64,000 nucleotides of DNA from Wyeomyia smithii. Lineage: Eukaryota > Arthropoda > Insecta > Diptera > Culicidae. The notes beneath the pieces are model-generated. The model worked only from the letters and a program-made list of their open reading frames with translations. It had not been told where the DNA came from and did no database searches. The stretch is from assembly GCF_029784165.1 (NCBI RefSeq), contig NC_073694.1, positions 82,585,249 through 82,649,248 of the forward strand. The letters run 5' to 3'. Positions 20,702-31,700 of the stretch are shown here, piece after piece. Position 1 is the first letter of the stretch; each line of letters begins with the position of its first letter. The position numbers and the translations under genes were made by a program.

Positions 20702-22612
20702 CTAGTTTTTTGATTGTTGGTAGCGCTCGTAGCCTCGGCTTCGAAATTGGCGATCGTACGCATCATTATATCTACCATTATTATTATTGTAATTTCCGCG
20801 CCCGGGCGATCTTCCGCTATTGCTGCCGTAATTAAAACCATCATCATGGTGGTGATACTGGCGGTCATTATATCGATTGTTGTCATACCCACCATTATTG
20901 TAACTATTTCGATTGCTTTGCTGGTTGTTATTCCGAGCGGCAACCCGCCAATCTTGCGATTCGGTTTGGTGTATGTACCCGTTCCAACGCGCTCCCTGTG
21001 AACCTCGGTAGCGATCGTTATTATTATGTTGGTTGGTTTGGTTGCTGCCAAGGTTTCTACCCTGATTAGACCAGCCGCCCCCTGACTGGCTTCCGTAGTT
21101 CCCGTTATTTTGTTGTCGCTCGTTTCCCCTATTAGCGTTTTCCCTGTAATTACGATTGTTATTGTAATTGTGGTTGTTGGTGCTGCTACTGTTCCCACCT
21201 GGCTGCTGTCTGTAATCTTGGGCCTCGTTATTTCGTGTATAATTGATCTGCCGCTGGCGATTGCTAAATCGCTCATTGCCCCTGTTCTGCGAGCTCCCGG
21301 CTCCGTTGAAACCATCCCGGCCTCCTCCTTGGGTGTTACTACCTGTCCCATTCGGTTGCCAGCGCCTACCGCCTCTCTCTTTCTCTTGCTCCAGTAGATC
21401 CAAACAGCGTAGTCTGTTTTCTACATCCGCGAGTTGTTCGCATTCCTCCCCTCGTTCCTCCAGTAGGTCCAGCAGCTCGTCTAAGCTCAATTTCTTATTT
21501 CCTCCCGCCATTAACTTCAGATGTGAATTCCGCAAACCCCCAATAAAATGAATCCTGAGGCTTCTTTCCACTGCAGAACCCGCTGCACCCTCCTGATTCT
21601 TTTCAAATGTATCCAGCAATTCCTTTATCTCTATCGTTCTCCTTTTATATGCGCTGTAATCTTCGCTCGGTTCCTGTCGTAGCGTTTCGATCCGTTTTAT
21701 TACCGACTCGATGTTCTCAATGGAACCGAATTCTTTGATCAAGTTGCGTTTGACCTCTGGCCAGCTCTCCGCCTTGATCCGAGGCAAAACTGCCGCTGCT
21801 TTGCCTTTAAGTTTTAGTAGGACTACATAAATTAGTGCACTGTGTGACCCGTTTTCTGGGATTTCGTCTGCGAAATGCTGAACATGGTATAGGAACGCTT
21901 CCAGTTCATCTTTGTGTCCCCTGAATTCTGGGATGCATTGCAGTGCATCCGCCTTCGGGAAAACGTAATCTGCCGCTCGGCTCATATTTATTTTATTTAG
22001 TTGTTTCCCGATAATAAAACTGCTTCTACAGAATATGTTTTTTAAATTTTCGATATGATCCCCAAAACTGGGTGTGTCTTGAATTTCTACCTCGCTGATT
22101 TGGAGGCTTTTTTTAACAAATTCTTCTTCTAATTTTTCTAATTGTTCAAGTGCGCTTGCGCGGTTTCCGCGCTCTCCGTCGTGCTTCTTCTCCCCTGATT
22201 CCTGAGTTTCTACAAGGGTCGATGAAAGCGGGGGATCTTCAAAAATCACCGATCGCTCTAAGTTCGCCAACTGATCTTCTGCAAGATCTGATGTCTCAAA
22301 CTCAAGACAATTTTCTGATAATCTTCTATTTCTGTTTGGCTCAGGAACAATCGCCGAGTTATTTAAGATTTTCAATGCCAGACACACTTTCGATTGAACA
22401 AGTGTGTACTGATCTGTTAATCTATTCCAATGTTCTGGCGTTAAATTCGAATTTTCATACTCTTTTAAAATTTCCGAAAAGTCGTTTAAAGCGTCGCTTA
22501 ATAATTTTCTTCTATTAGCGACTGCCGCCCGTGTTCTCGGCCTGTTTATGTTATTGCTCAGATTATGGTACTCCTGGTAGACATAATCCTTAAGCTCTTT
22601 TAATCTTGACAT
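20702..22612 (-). CDS. gypsy-type Gag polyprotein, 636 aa
   Basis: The start ATG at 22612 begins MSRLKELKDYVYQEYHNL. A helical N-terminus precedes the capsid-like region (about residues 215-390; FPKADALQCIPEFRGHKDEL, LYHVQHFADEIPENG, RTIEIKELLDTFEKN, RIHFIGGLRNSHLKL). The last ~230 residues are rich in Asn, Gly, Arg and Tyr (repeated NNNRN and RG/RGG-like tracts). They probably act in RNA binding in place of a CCHC knuckle, which is absent. The frame is intact. The stop codon lies directly after a slippery heptamer. Confidence 0.93.
   Translation of the reverse strand: MSRLKELKDYVYQEYHNLSNNINRPRTRAAVANRRKLLSDALNDFSEILKEYENSNLTPEHWNRLTDQYTLVQSKVCLALKILNNSAIVPEPNRNRRLSENCLEFETSDLAEDQLANLERSVIFEDPPLSSTLVETQESGEKKHDGERGNRASALEQLEKLEEEFVKKSLQISEVEIQDTPSFGDHIENLKNIFCRSSFIIGKQLNKINMSRAADYVFPKADALQCIPEFRGHKDELEAFLYHVQHFADEIPENGSHSALIYVVLLKLKGKAAAVLPRIKAESWPEVKRNLIKEFGSIENIESVIKRIETLRQEPSEDYSAYKRRTIEIKELLDTFEKNQEGAAGSAVERSLRIHFIGGLRNSHLKLMAGGNKKLSLDELLDLLEERGEECEQLADVENRLRCLDLLEQEKERGGRRWQPNGTGSNTQGGGRDGFNGAGSSQNRGNERFSNRQRQINYTRNNEAQDYRQQPGGNSSSTNNHNYNNNRNYRENANRGNERQQNNGNYGSQSGGGWSNQGRNLGSNQTNQHNNNDRYRGSQGARWNGYIHQTESQDWRVAARNNNQQSNRNSYNNGGYDNNRYNDRQYHHHDDGFNYGSNSGRSPGRGNYNNNNGRYNDAYDRQFRSRGYERYQQSKN
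20705..20711 (-). promoter_or_regulatory. -1 ribosomal frameshift slippery site, gag-pol
   Basis: On the minus strand A AAA AAC is in the gag frame (TCA AAA AAC TAG). It matches the X XXY YYZ rule, and a one-base back-step reads CTA GGT CGC into the pol frame. GC-rich sequence follows, with possible pairing of GCCCG with CGGGC around GGC-AAC-GCC, and of GGTCG with CGACC just before the pol ATG. No other way to join gag and pol is needed. Confidence 0.75.
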
Positions 22613-23313
22613 TTATGGTCATAACCGTCTAACACCTATTCTGCTTTTGCAATATGCCGCATAATAAAAAAGGAAATGACTCACTCACCCGAGTATCCTT
22701 GACACAGGGCCGGTCATCGTTGTTGACTTCAATTTCCACTACGTAACTTCGGCACCTTCTTAATACGACAATTCACTATATCGAATATCTGCCAACGTCG
22801 AAACTGACACTTACATGAAAAAAAAAACGATCGCACTTTACAAGTCGTCTTCAGCAGCAAAACACAGCACCTTTTCCCCGCATACGAATGTCACTCGCTT
22901 GGGTTTGCCACCAACTCAGTTCACTTCCATGCAAAAAGCGAGAAAAGAGAACACTTTTTGTCGACGTCTTTTCTCGATTTTCGTTTTTCTTTTTTTTTCT
23001 CTTTCACTAGCAGCACTACTTTCCAAGCTGCTGACCTCGATAAATCGTTAAGTACTTTTTCTTTAGTTCTCTTTTTTTCCCTTTTTTTTTAAATAACACA
23101 CTCTTTTTCCTCCGCGAGCACTACATGGATTAAAACTCCGAAAAACTATTTCATTTTTTACTGAACCACAGATACTTAAACCATTACCTTTTCTTTTTGC
23201 TTCCTTAGCGTGATTACTACGACCGAGTTTACGACCGCGTCTGACTCCCGAGATACGTCCGAAGATTAAAGAAAAGATTCAATGGCGCAGAAAAGACCAC
23301 CGCTGTCACCACA
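22613..23313 (-). other. 5' leader of the LTR element
   Basis: About 700 nt lie between the 5' LTR and the gag ATG, AT-rich with homopolymer tracts. No ORF of interest is present. It would hold the primer-binding site and packaging signals. Confidence 0.6.
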
Positions 23314-24003
23314 TGTGTAGGTATACCTATATCCTGGGTATAACCTACCAGGACTTTCTCCAGAAAACCCTGTACGCGCAGCTGGCGCGGAATTAAAACG
23401 CCAGATTAGAGCTGATGATAATTAATTAATTTTTATTCTGTACATCACTGCTTAAATATACCCTGCAGGTAACTCAGAGTGAGAGGCTTTCTCCACTCTC
23501 GGTTTACCATTTACCTTAAGCTCTTATCTTATAATCTAGTACCGCATGCACGATAGAACGCATGCAAGAGCATCAACACCGTTGAACCGGCGACTTCTGT
23601 TTTGTTTACAACACAAAACTTGTTTATTTTATTCGAGTTTGTTTGCCTGTAGCACAGCAGAAGGCTGCACGAAGTTCTTTGCCACCTATTGCATAATCTG
23701 TTGATACCTAGTATGTTGACAGAGCCGTACGCGGTCCTCTGTCAAGGAAACCAAATGTTTCGCCAACGTTTGCTTAGCAGAACCGTTCGCGGTCTTTCTT
23801 AAAGATCTTTCCTGCTTTCTTTACAAACGATCTTGTTTTAGGGGACAACGGCAGGCGGCCGTGTCATGGTTCTACACTCTACCTGTTTTTCATTTCTTTC
23901 AACGGAAGGTTTACTGTCTTTCGGACTAAGCTAAAATGTACCGTATCACAAAATTCTGCGTGACGGAACATAAGGTATTTTCTGCGCGGGGTGTGACGTC
24001 ACA
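23314..24003 (-). repeat. LTR (5' LTR of the minus-strand gypsy element)
   Basis: 690 bp, the partner of 15273-15962, with the same TGTG start and CACA end. It is followed by the target duplication CTTC (24004-24007), the same four bases as 15269-15272. A 4-bp duplication is usual for Ty3/gypsy integration. Confidence 0.95.
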
Positions 24004-24007
24004 CTTC

Positions 24008-27000
24008 TACCATAACATCGAACCCCTTTGATCTGCTGTCTTCGGATGAAACGGACTCTGACGATCCACCAGCAGAAACGATAAATAAAAACAAATGCGA
24101 TGCATTTTCCCTTTGTGAAACTTGGCTTACTTCAAATATTGATCTCAACTTCCATGATTTTGATATTATTCGCCTTGATCGAGACACCCCATATGAAGGA
24201 GTACTTTTAGGGATTAAAAAGTGCTATTCTTTCTATCGTATTAACCTCCCCTCGATTCCAGACATCGAAGTTGTCGCTTTGCATTGTATTGCCTCAATAT
24301 ATATTCCTCCCAGAGCACAGGTTGGGCAACGGCTGCTCTTTGATTTAATAGAACTTCTTCCCTCGCCACGTTTGATTTTGGGAGACTTCAACTCTCATGG
24401 TGTGGCTTGGGGTTCCCCTTACAATGATAACCGCTCCTCTTTAATCTACAACCTTTGCGATGACTTCGACATGACTATTTTAAACAACGGTGAAATGACA
24501 CGTATCCCGAAACCTCCAGCGCGCCCAAGCGCTTTGGATCTATCCTTATGTTCGACGTCGCTACGGTTGGATTGCACATGGAAGGTAATCCTCGATCCTC
24601 ACGGTAGCGACCATTTGCCTATTCTTATTTCAATTACTAACGGGTTAACTCGCATTCGACCAATTGACATTCCGTATGACCTCACACGGAATGTCGATTG
24701 GAAGTTATACGAGGAAATGATTTCAAAAGCGGTCGAGTCGATTCAACATCATCCACCACTTGAAGAATACAACCTCCTCGCGGGCCTGATTCTCGACGCC
24801 GCGTTGCAAGCCCAAACGAAGAAATATCCCGACGTAACGATCAAAGAACGGCCTCCCACTCCGTGGTGGGACCAAGAGTGCTCCGATGTCTATGTCGAAA
24901 AGATCCGACGCGTTTTTGGCCTTCCAGAAGGGAAGTATACCTGGCGACTATATACGGTATTCGGAGCTTAATACCAAGCTCGGTTCGTAAACGAGACGTC
25001 GAGGGAGACATCGATGAGCACTCTTTGGAACACAGCCCGAAGAATGCGGAATCGCGTAACGGTCAACGAAAGCGAGGAGTCTTCAAGTCGGTGGATATTT
25101 GATTTTGCCAGGAAAGTATGTCCGGACTCTGTTCCTGAGCAAAACATTGTTCGCGATGCGTCTCCGGGCCACGGCGCGATAGAATCACCTTTTACGATGG
25201 CAGAATTTTCAGTTGCCCTCCTGTCCTGTAACTATAACGCGCCTGGGTTAGATAGAATCAAATTCAACTTGCTGAAGAATCTACCCGGCAATGCCAAGAG
25301 GCGCTTGTTGAACTTGTTCAATAAGTTCCTGGAGCAAAACATTGTACCGCAGGATTGGAGGCAAGTGAAGGTGATCGCCATCCAAAAACCAGGGAAGCCA
25401 GCTTCTGATCACAACTCTTATAGGCCGATTGCAATGCTATCCTGTATCCGGAAATTGATGAAAAATATGATACTCCGTCGTTTAGACCATTGGGTCGAAT
25501 CAAATGGTCTACTATCAGATACTCAATTTGGCTTCCGCCGTGCCAAAGGGACGAATGATTGTCTTGCGTTGCTTTCAACAGATATTCAGCTGGCTTATGC
25601 TCGCAAAGAACAAATGGCGTCTGCGTTCTTGGACATTAAGGGGGCTTTTGATTCCGTTTCTATTGACATTCTTTCGGGTAAACTTCACCGACAAGGATTT
25701 TCTCCAATTTTGAACAATTTTTTGCACAATTTGTTGTCCGAAAAGCACATGCATTTTACGCACGGTGATTTGGCAACTTTTCGAATTAGCTACATGGGTC
25801 TTCCCCAGGGCTCATGTTTAAGCCCCCTTCTTTACAATTTTATGTAAATGACATCGACGAATGTCTGGCAAATTCATGCACGATAAGACAACTTGCAGAC
25901 GACAGCGTGGGCTCTGTTACAGGAGCCAAAGCTGCCGATTTGCAAGGACCGTTGCAAGATACCTTGGACAATTTGTCTGCTTGGGCTTTAAAGCTAGGTA
26001 TCGAATTCTCTCCGGAGAAGACTGAGATAGTAGTTTTTCTAGGAAGCATGAACCTGCTCAGCTTCAAACACAATTAATGGGTAAAACGATTTCTCAGGTT
26101 TTGGTACACAAATATCTTGGTGTCTGGTTCGACTCTAAAGGCACCTGGGGTTGTCACGTGAGGTATCTGATGAAAAAATGTCAACAAAGAGTGAATTTTC
26201 TTCGTACAATAACCGGACAATGGTGGGGAGCCCATCCAGGAGACCTTATAAGGCTTTACCAAACAACGATATTGTCTGTTATTGAGTACGGGTGTTTCTG
26301 CTTCCGCTCCGCAGCAAACACACATTTGATCAAACTGGAGCGAATACAATATCGTTGTTTGCGTATCGCCTTGAGTTGCATGCAATCGACCCATACGATG
26401 AGTTTGGAAATCTTAGCTGGAGTTCTACCATTGAAAAACCGCTTCTGGAGCCTGTCTTCTCGTATTCTTATCAAATGTGAGGTCTTGAACCGTCCTGTGA
26501 TTGAAAATTTTGAGAGGTTAATCGAACTTAATTCTCAAACCCGTTTTATGACATTGTATTTCAATCACATGTCCCAAAATATTAACCCTTCTTCGAATAT
26601 TCCAAATCGTGTCAACTTATCAAATACTTCTGATTCTACTGTGTTTTTCGATACATCCATGATAGAAGAAACTCGTGGAATCCCGGATCATTTACGCGTG
26701 CAGCAGATCCCCAAAATATTTTCCAATAAACATCGAAACATCAACTGCGACAATATGTTCTACACTGACGGATCACTTCTCGATGGGTCCACTGGCTTCG
26801 GTATCTTCAATAACAATTTAACCGTTTCCCATAAGCTCGATAATCCTGCTTCTGTTTACGTCGCAGAATTAGCTGCAATTCAGTACACCCTAGGGATTAT
26901 CGAAAAAATGCCCACGGACCATTATTACATCTTTACGGACAGTCTCAGCTCCATTGAGGCTCTCCGATCGATGAAAGATGTTAAGCACTCTCCGTATTTC

Positions 27001-27606
27001 CTGGGGAAAATACGGGAACATCTGAGTGCTTTATCCGAAAAATCGTATCAGATTACCTTAGCGTGGGTCCCTTCTCACTGCTCGATACCGGGTAATGAGA
27101 AAGCGGACTCTTTGGCTAAGGTGGGCGCAACAAACGGTGAAATTTATGAAAGACCAATTGCTTTTAATGAGTTTTTCGCACTTGTACGTCAGAATACGAT
27201 CATCAGTTGGCAAGATTCTTGGTCTAGAGGGGAACTGGGAAGGTGGTTACATTCCATTATCCCCAAGGTATCGACGAGCCCGTGGTTCAAGGGGTTGGAT
27301 GTAGGTCGGGATTTCATTTGCGTGATGTCGCGGCTTATGTCCAATCATTATAGATTTGATACGCATCTCCGTCGTATTGGGCTCGGGGAAAGTGGTATCT
27401 GTGCCTGTGGTGAAGGTTATCACGACATAGAGCACGTTGTTTGGTCATGCACTGTACACCGTGACGCCAGGTCTAAATTAATAGCTTCCCTCCGGGCCGA
27501 GGGTAGAGGACCAGCTGTTCCTGTTCGTGATGTCTTGGCGAGTCGTGACCTACCCTACATGTCCCTTATATACATTTTCCTGAAATCCATCCACGCCCCA
27601 GTCTAG
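24008..27606 (+). pseudogene. I-element ORF1 end fused to ORF2 (endonuclease-RT-RNase H), frameshifted
   Basis: ORF1 residues (DETDSDDPPAETINKNK) run in frame straight into the endonuclease (CDAFSLCETWLTSNINLDFH). The ORF1 end and the endonuclease start are thus deleted. The endonuclease shows ILGDFNSHGVAWGS and PHGSDHLPI. A frame break lies near 24965. RT from 25014: APGLDRIKFNLLKNL, YRPIAMLSCIRKLM, FGFRRAKGTNDCL, SAFLDIKGAFDSVS, LPQGSCLSPLLYN. Further frame breaks lie near 25840 and 26075, and the catalytic box reads LADDSVGS. RNase H follows in 26077-27606 (FYTDGSLLDGSTGFGI, EKADSLAKVG) and the C-terminus has CACGEGYHDIEHVVWSC. RNase H marks the I clade. Confidence 0.9.
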
Positions 27607-28084
27607 TCCCATTCCTTTCCATCCACATTCAACAAAACGGCAAGAGCACGTCATAGACCTCGATTTTGGAATCAGCAACTGAACCCCACACGAATCCGCT
27701 AGGACCTGAGAACCCGAGGCCTTTCGCGATATCTTGGCTTGAACAACAGCGAACAACAACAACGAACCATAACCAGCAACTGAACCCCGCACAATACTTC
27801 CAGGCCCCGAGGATTACATGCCCCTGTCCCAGCTCATGACATCGTGGCTTAGCAGAACAAATCCATACATGCTGCATATCCATGGCCATTCGACGATCAT
27901 CAGACGACCATTCAACTACAAAACATTGATTGAAAAATGTATGCTAGTTTTAAGATAGACTTAATTTCAGCTCGTAGTCGGCAGCGAGGATAAAAAATTT
28001 GCTATCATCAGATATAATTGGCGCCGTTAAACATTAAATTGTATTTGTGCCGTGTCAAATAAACGATAGGTGAAGAAAAAAAAA
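27607..28084 (+). other. 3' UTR of the I element
   Basis: Non-coding sequence after the ORF2 stop, ending with AAATAAACGATAGG and a short A tract. The minus-strand ORFs here have no recognisable domain. Confidence 0.7.
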
Positions 28085-28761
28085 ATAACTAACTTCATTC
28101 CACTGAAACTGTAATAAAATTTGATAAGAGAATTCGCGATTGTGAGAATTATTAATTGAGCATTTTTTCAATAGATTGCGGATCAGAAGGACATTACTAA
28201 AATGTAACAGAAGAAGCTGTAAGTTTGTTATGAAGAAGAATCCTTTGAAATAGTGTTTTGAATATTCAAACTCATCTGATACTAAATAACAGCTTTCTAG
28301 CAAAATAAAATTGCACTATCTTGTTTTAGACAAGAACAACCGTTGTTAAAAGTAATATGTTTTGATTGTAACAAAAGATTTATTATACTTGTTTAAGAAA
28401 AAATTCATGTGAGGATTTGTTATCATATCTCATTCAGATTCAGTTTTATTATTGAGAGCACTTTGTAATATACAAGATTGAATTAAATTGTGTTGTTTGT
28501 ATGATGTAGATAAAACCTCGAACTTGCTTAGTAATGTTGTTCTGATCAGGTTTAGCAGGGTTTTTCTTCAAAAGATATTGCCGCTGTACCCCATATATAT
28601 TCAATTTCTATGATTAAACACTCTTACCATGGCAATCAATCACTGGGAACTCGCAGTGGCAGTTTTGGTTTGATCAGCGACCACTTTCTAAAAAATTAGT
28701 TGATTTTTATATTTTATCTGTTATAAAAACACATTTCTTTTGTATTTCTCTTCCCACACAG
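28085..28761 (+). other. fascin intron sequence upstream of the first visible exon
   Basis: AT-rich and non-coding. It ends in a pyrimidine tract and acceptor (TTCTCTTCCCACACAG) at 28746-28761. No repeat family was recognised. Confidence 0.7.
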
Positions 28762-31700
28762 GTGTAATTTATTTGAAATCACATTTGGGTAGATACTTGT
28801 CGGTGGATTCGTTTGGAAACGTTTTGTGTGAGTCGGAGGAGCGTGACGCCGGAAGTCGTTTCCAGATAAGCATCGCAGATGATAACTCAGGGCGGTGGGC
28901 ACTGAAGAATGAACAACGCGGCTACTTCCTCGGTGGAACACCAGAAAAACTCACTTGTACAGCTAAAGCCCCAGGAAAGGGTGAATTCTGGAGTGTACAC
29001 CTTGCTGCCAGGCCTCAAGTAAGTTGAAAAATCAGTGAAATCACCGTGTTTTAATATTATTTTTATTCTTCAACATTCCTTCAAATTTCGACAGGTGAAT
29101 CTTCGCTCTGTTGGGCGCAAGCGTTTTGCTCATTTGTCTGAGTCACAAGATGAGATTCATGTCGATGCCAACATTCCGTGGGGCGAAGATACGCTATTTA
29201 CTTTGGAGTTTCGTGCCGACGAAGAGGGTCGATATGCATTGCATACATGCAACAATAAGTAAGTGTGCAATTTTTTGCAATAATTATGGTACGCACTTAT
29301 TTAGTGCATAAATAGGTTTATTGTCTTATACTAAGTCATTACCTATTTTCTCGTTAATAACAGATACCTCAATTCTACTGGTAAGCTAGAGACCAAATGT
29401 ACCGACGATTGTTTGTTCAGTGCTGAGTACCATAGTGGTCACCTAGCCCTGCGCGATCGCCATGGAGTGTACTTGTCACCAATTGGTTCAAAAGCTGTGC
29501 TGAAGTCGCGTTCGCAAACGGTTACTCGCGACGAATTGTTCTCTTTAGAAGACTCTCTCCCTCAGGCATCGTTTATTGCTGCACTTAACAATAAGTACGT
29601 TTCAGTGAAGCAAGGTGTCGACGTAACCGCTAATCAGGACGAAATTGGAGACAACGAAACATTCCAATTGGAGTATGACTGGTCTGCTCATCGTTGGGCC
29701 TTGCGGACTACACAGGTAGTAAGGAAGATGAACGCTGAATTATTTCAAATTGCTGTACGTACGTATGTGTATTATTTCAGGACCGCTATTGGTGCCTCTC
29801 GACGGGAGGTGGCATTCAGGCTACTGGAAATCGTCGATCTGCTGATGCACTATTCGAGCTGGAATGGCATGGTGACGGGTCGGTATCTTTCCGTGCTAAC
29901 AATGGAAAGTTGCTCTCGACAAAACGTTCTGGACACCTGTTTGCAACTGCTGACGTGTTTGAGGACACTACTAAGTTTTATTTCTATCTAATTAACCGTC
30001 CTATTCTGGTTCTGAAGTGTGAGCAGGGCTTCGTGGGCTACCGTGCTCCAGGTAGTAACAAACTAGAGTGCAATAAAGCTGTCTACGAAACAATTTTGGT
30101 CGAACGCGCCCAAAAGGGTGTCGTTTACTTCAAAGGTATGTACACATGTATCAAGAAAAGTAAGTTAGGCTCAGTTTATAACCAAACGATGTTGTATAAC
30201 AAAAAATGGAATGAATGGACTTATAAAAGGCAAGGTTACAGAGTTATTGTTCTGTGACGTAACGAAAAACTCAGATAGTTTCTCTAGCCACTGGCAAATG
30301 TGGAAAATTTCTCTCAGAGCTTCCAACACTCAATGGATCTTTTTTTCTGATAGGTCTAGAGATACTTCTTCAGAACCAAACAATGAACTAAAACTGATGT
30401 TTCTTGTAAAGGATGAAAACGCTCATTATAGCATTCTAGCATGGTGAAGATGATGATCAATTAAGGTTATTCTTTTTGTTATGTCTAGAACTTATTTATT
30501 TATTTATTTATTTATTCATTTATATTTATTTATTTTTTTTTTTTTACTGAAACCAAACAATAATCACGATATCAAAATGGATTTAAGTCTGAAAAGGTTA
30601 AGTACTTGGGATGAATTGGTTCACGATAAAAAGCTTATTTTCAAAGAGCACATTGAACGTAGCTTTTGCTTCCGAATTCGACATTTTTAAAAAGGAACTT
30701 TCAACGTTTGTTTCCGACGTCAAAGCTATTTTAAATTAGTACGAGTATTTAACCGGGAATATGTAACAATTTATTTCTTTTTGGAAACGTACATACTATC
30801 TATAATGTGCGGCTAACGTGGGAGTTGTATAGAAAATTTGGCGGAGATGAAAAGCATATCACTCTATGCCGTATTGAGAAATGTGGGTGCGCTCAAGCAG
30901 TCATAGAGACATGTTTCTTGTCATATCCTGATTTCCCATTATTATACATAACGGACAAAGCTAAAGTCCAATAACAATAAAATTCAATAGGGTCTTATGG
31001 GGCAACAAGACCTTCCATATGACACTAATTTTGTGAAAATCGGTCCAGCCATCTTTGAGAAAAGTGAGTGAGTTTAAACAGTCTTTGAAACACGTTTCTT
31101 TACATAACATTTGAACATCATGTCCAATCATTATAAACTTATTTTACAAATGGTTCAAAAAACAAGCCTGTTCTTTTGATACCAATTTTGTTCAAATCGG
31201 TTGTGTAGTTTCTGAGATAATGAAGTTTTGTTATTTTCACATTTTGATATATAACCTCGAAACTAAAAATCCGATTACAATAAAATTCAATAGGGTCTTA
31301 TGGGGTAACTAGACCTTTCAATTTGCACTAATTTAGCAATTAGTTTCATGAAAATCGGTCCAGCCATCTCTGAAAAAATCGAGTGAGATTGGGAGACCGT
31401 CTAACATACACACATACACACACACATGCACACACATACACATACAGAAAATGCTCAGCTCGTCGAACTAAGTCGATTGATATACGAGATTCGACCCTTT
31501 GAAGCATTTTTATACCTTTAGTTTTTTTCAGTGATTGCTATACCTTTCTAGTAGAAAGGCAAAAATACATCTTGATGATTTCTACTGGATTCATAGTTTA
31601 TTCTAAATAATAAAATTGAGTAGCCAACAGCACAATACATCCTAAGATTGCCAAATACGATCCAATGAAGGTATTTCCACTCTTTGCGTTCTAAGAATAG

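Larger units (their letters stand above)
15963..23313 (-). mobile_element. Ty3/gypsy-type LTR retrotransposon, internal region
   Basis: Minus-strand LTR element inserted into the I-element ORF1. With its LTRs it spans 15273-24003 (8,731 bp). Order from the 5' LTR: leader, gag, protease, RT, RNase H, then a non-coding stretch. Very similar LTRs point to a young insertion. Sequence next to the 5' LTR on the minus strand (TGTGGTGACAGCGG) is where the primer-binding site should lie, but no tRNA match is asserted. Confidence 0.92.
24004..28084 (+). mobile_element. I-clade LINE, 3' part
   Basis: This is the continuation of the I element after the LTR insertion: end of ORF1, endonuclease, RT, RNase H, C-terminal Cys/His motif and a 3' UTR ending in an A-rich tail at about 28072-28084. 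Several frame changes show that it is inactive. No clear flanking duplication was identified. Confidence 0.85.

Noticed and set aside
20714..21397. Plus-strand and third-frame ORFs rich in Ile/Val/Thr over the gag 3' end
   Set aside because: They are shadows of the Asn/Gly/Arg-rich gag tail. Composition follows the codon pattern of the real minus-strand frame.
28740..28761. Translation start at the codons just upstream of the first fascin exon
   Set aside because: These bases are the pyrimidine tract and AG acceptor. The conserved fascin reading enters with a split codon from an upstream exon.
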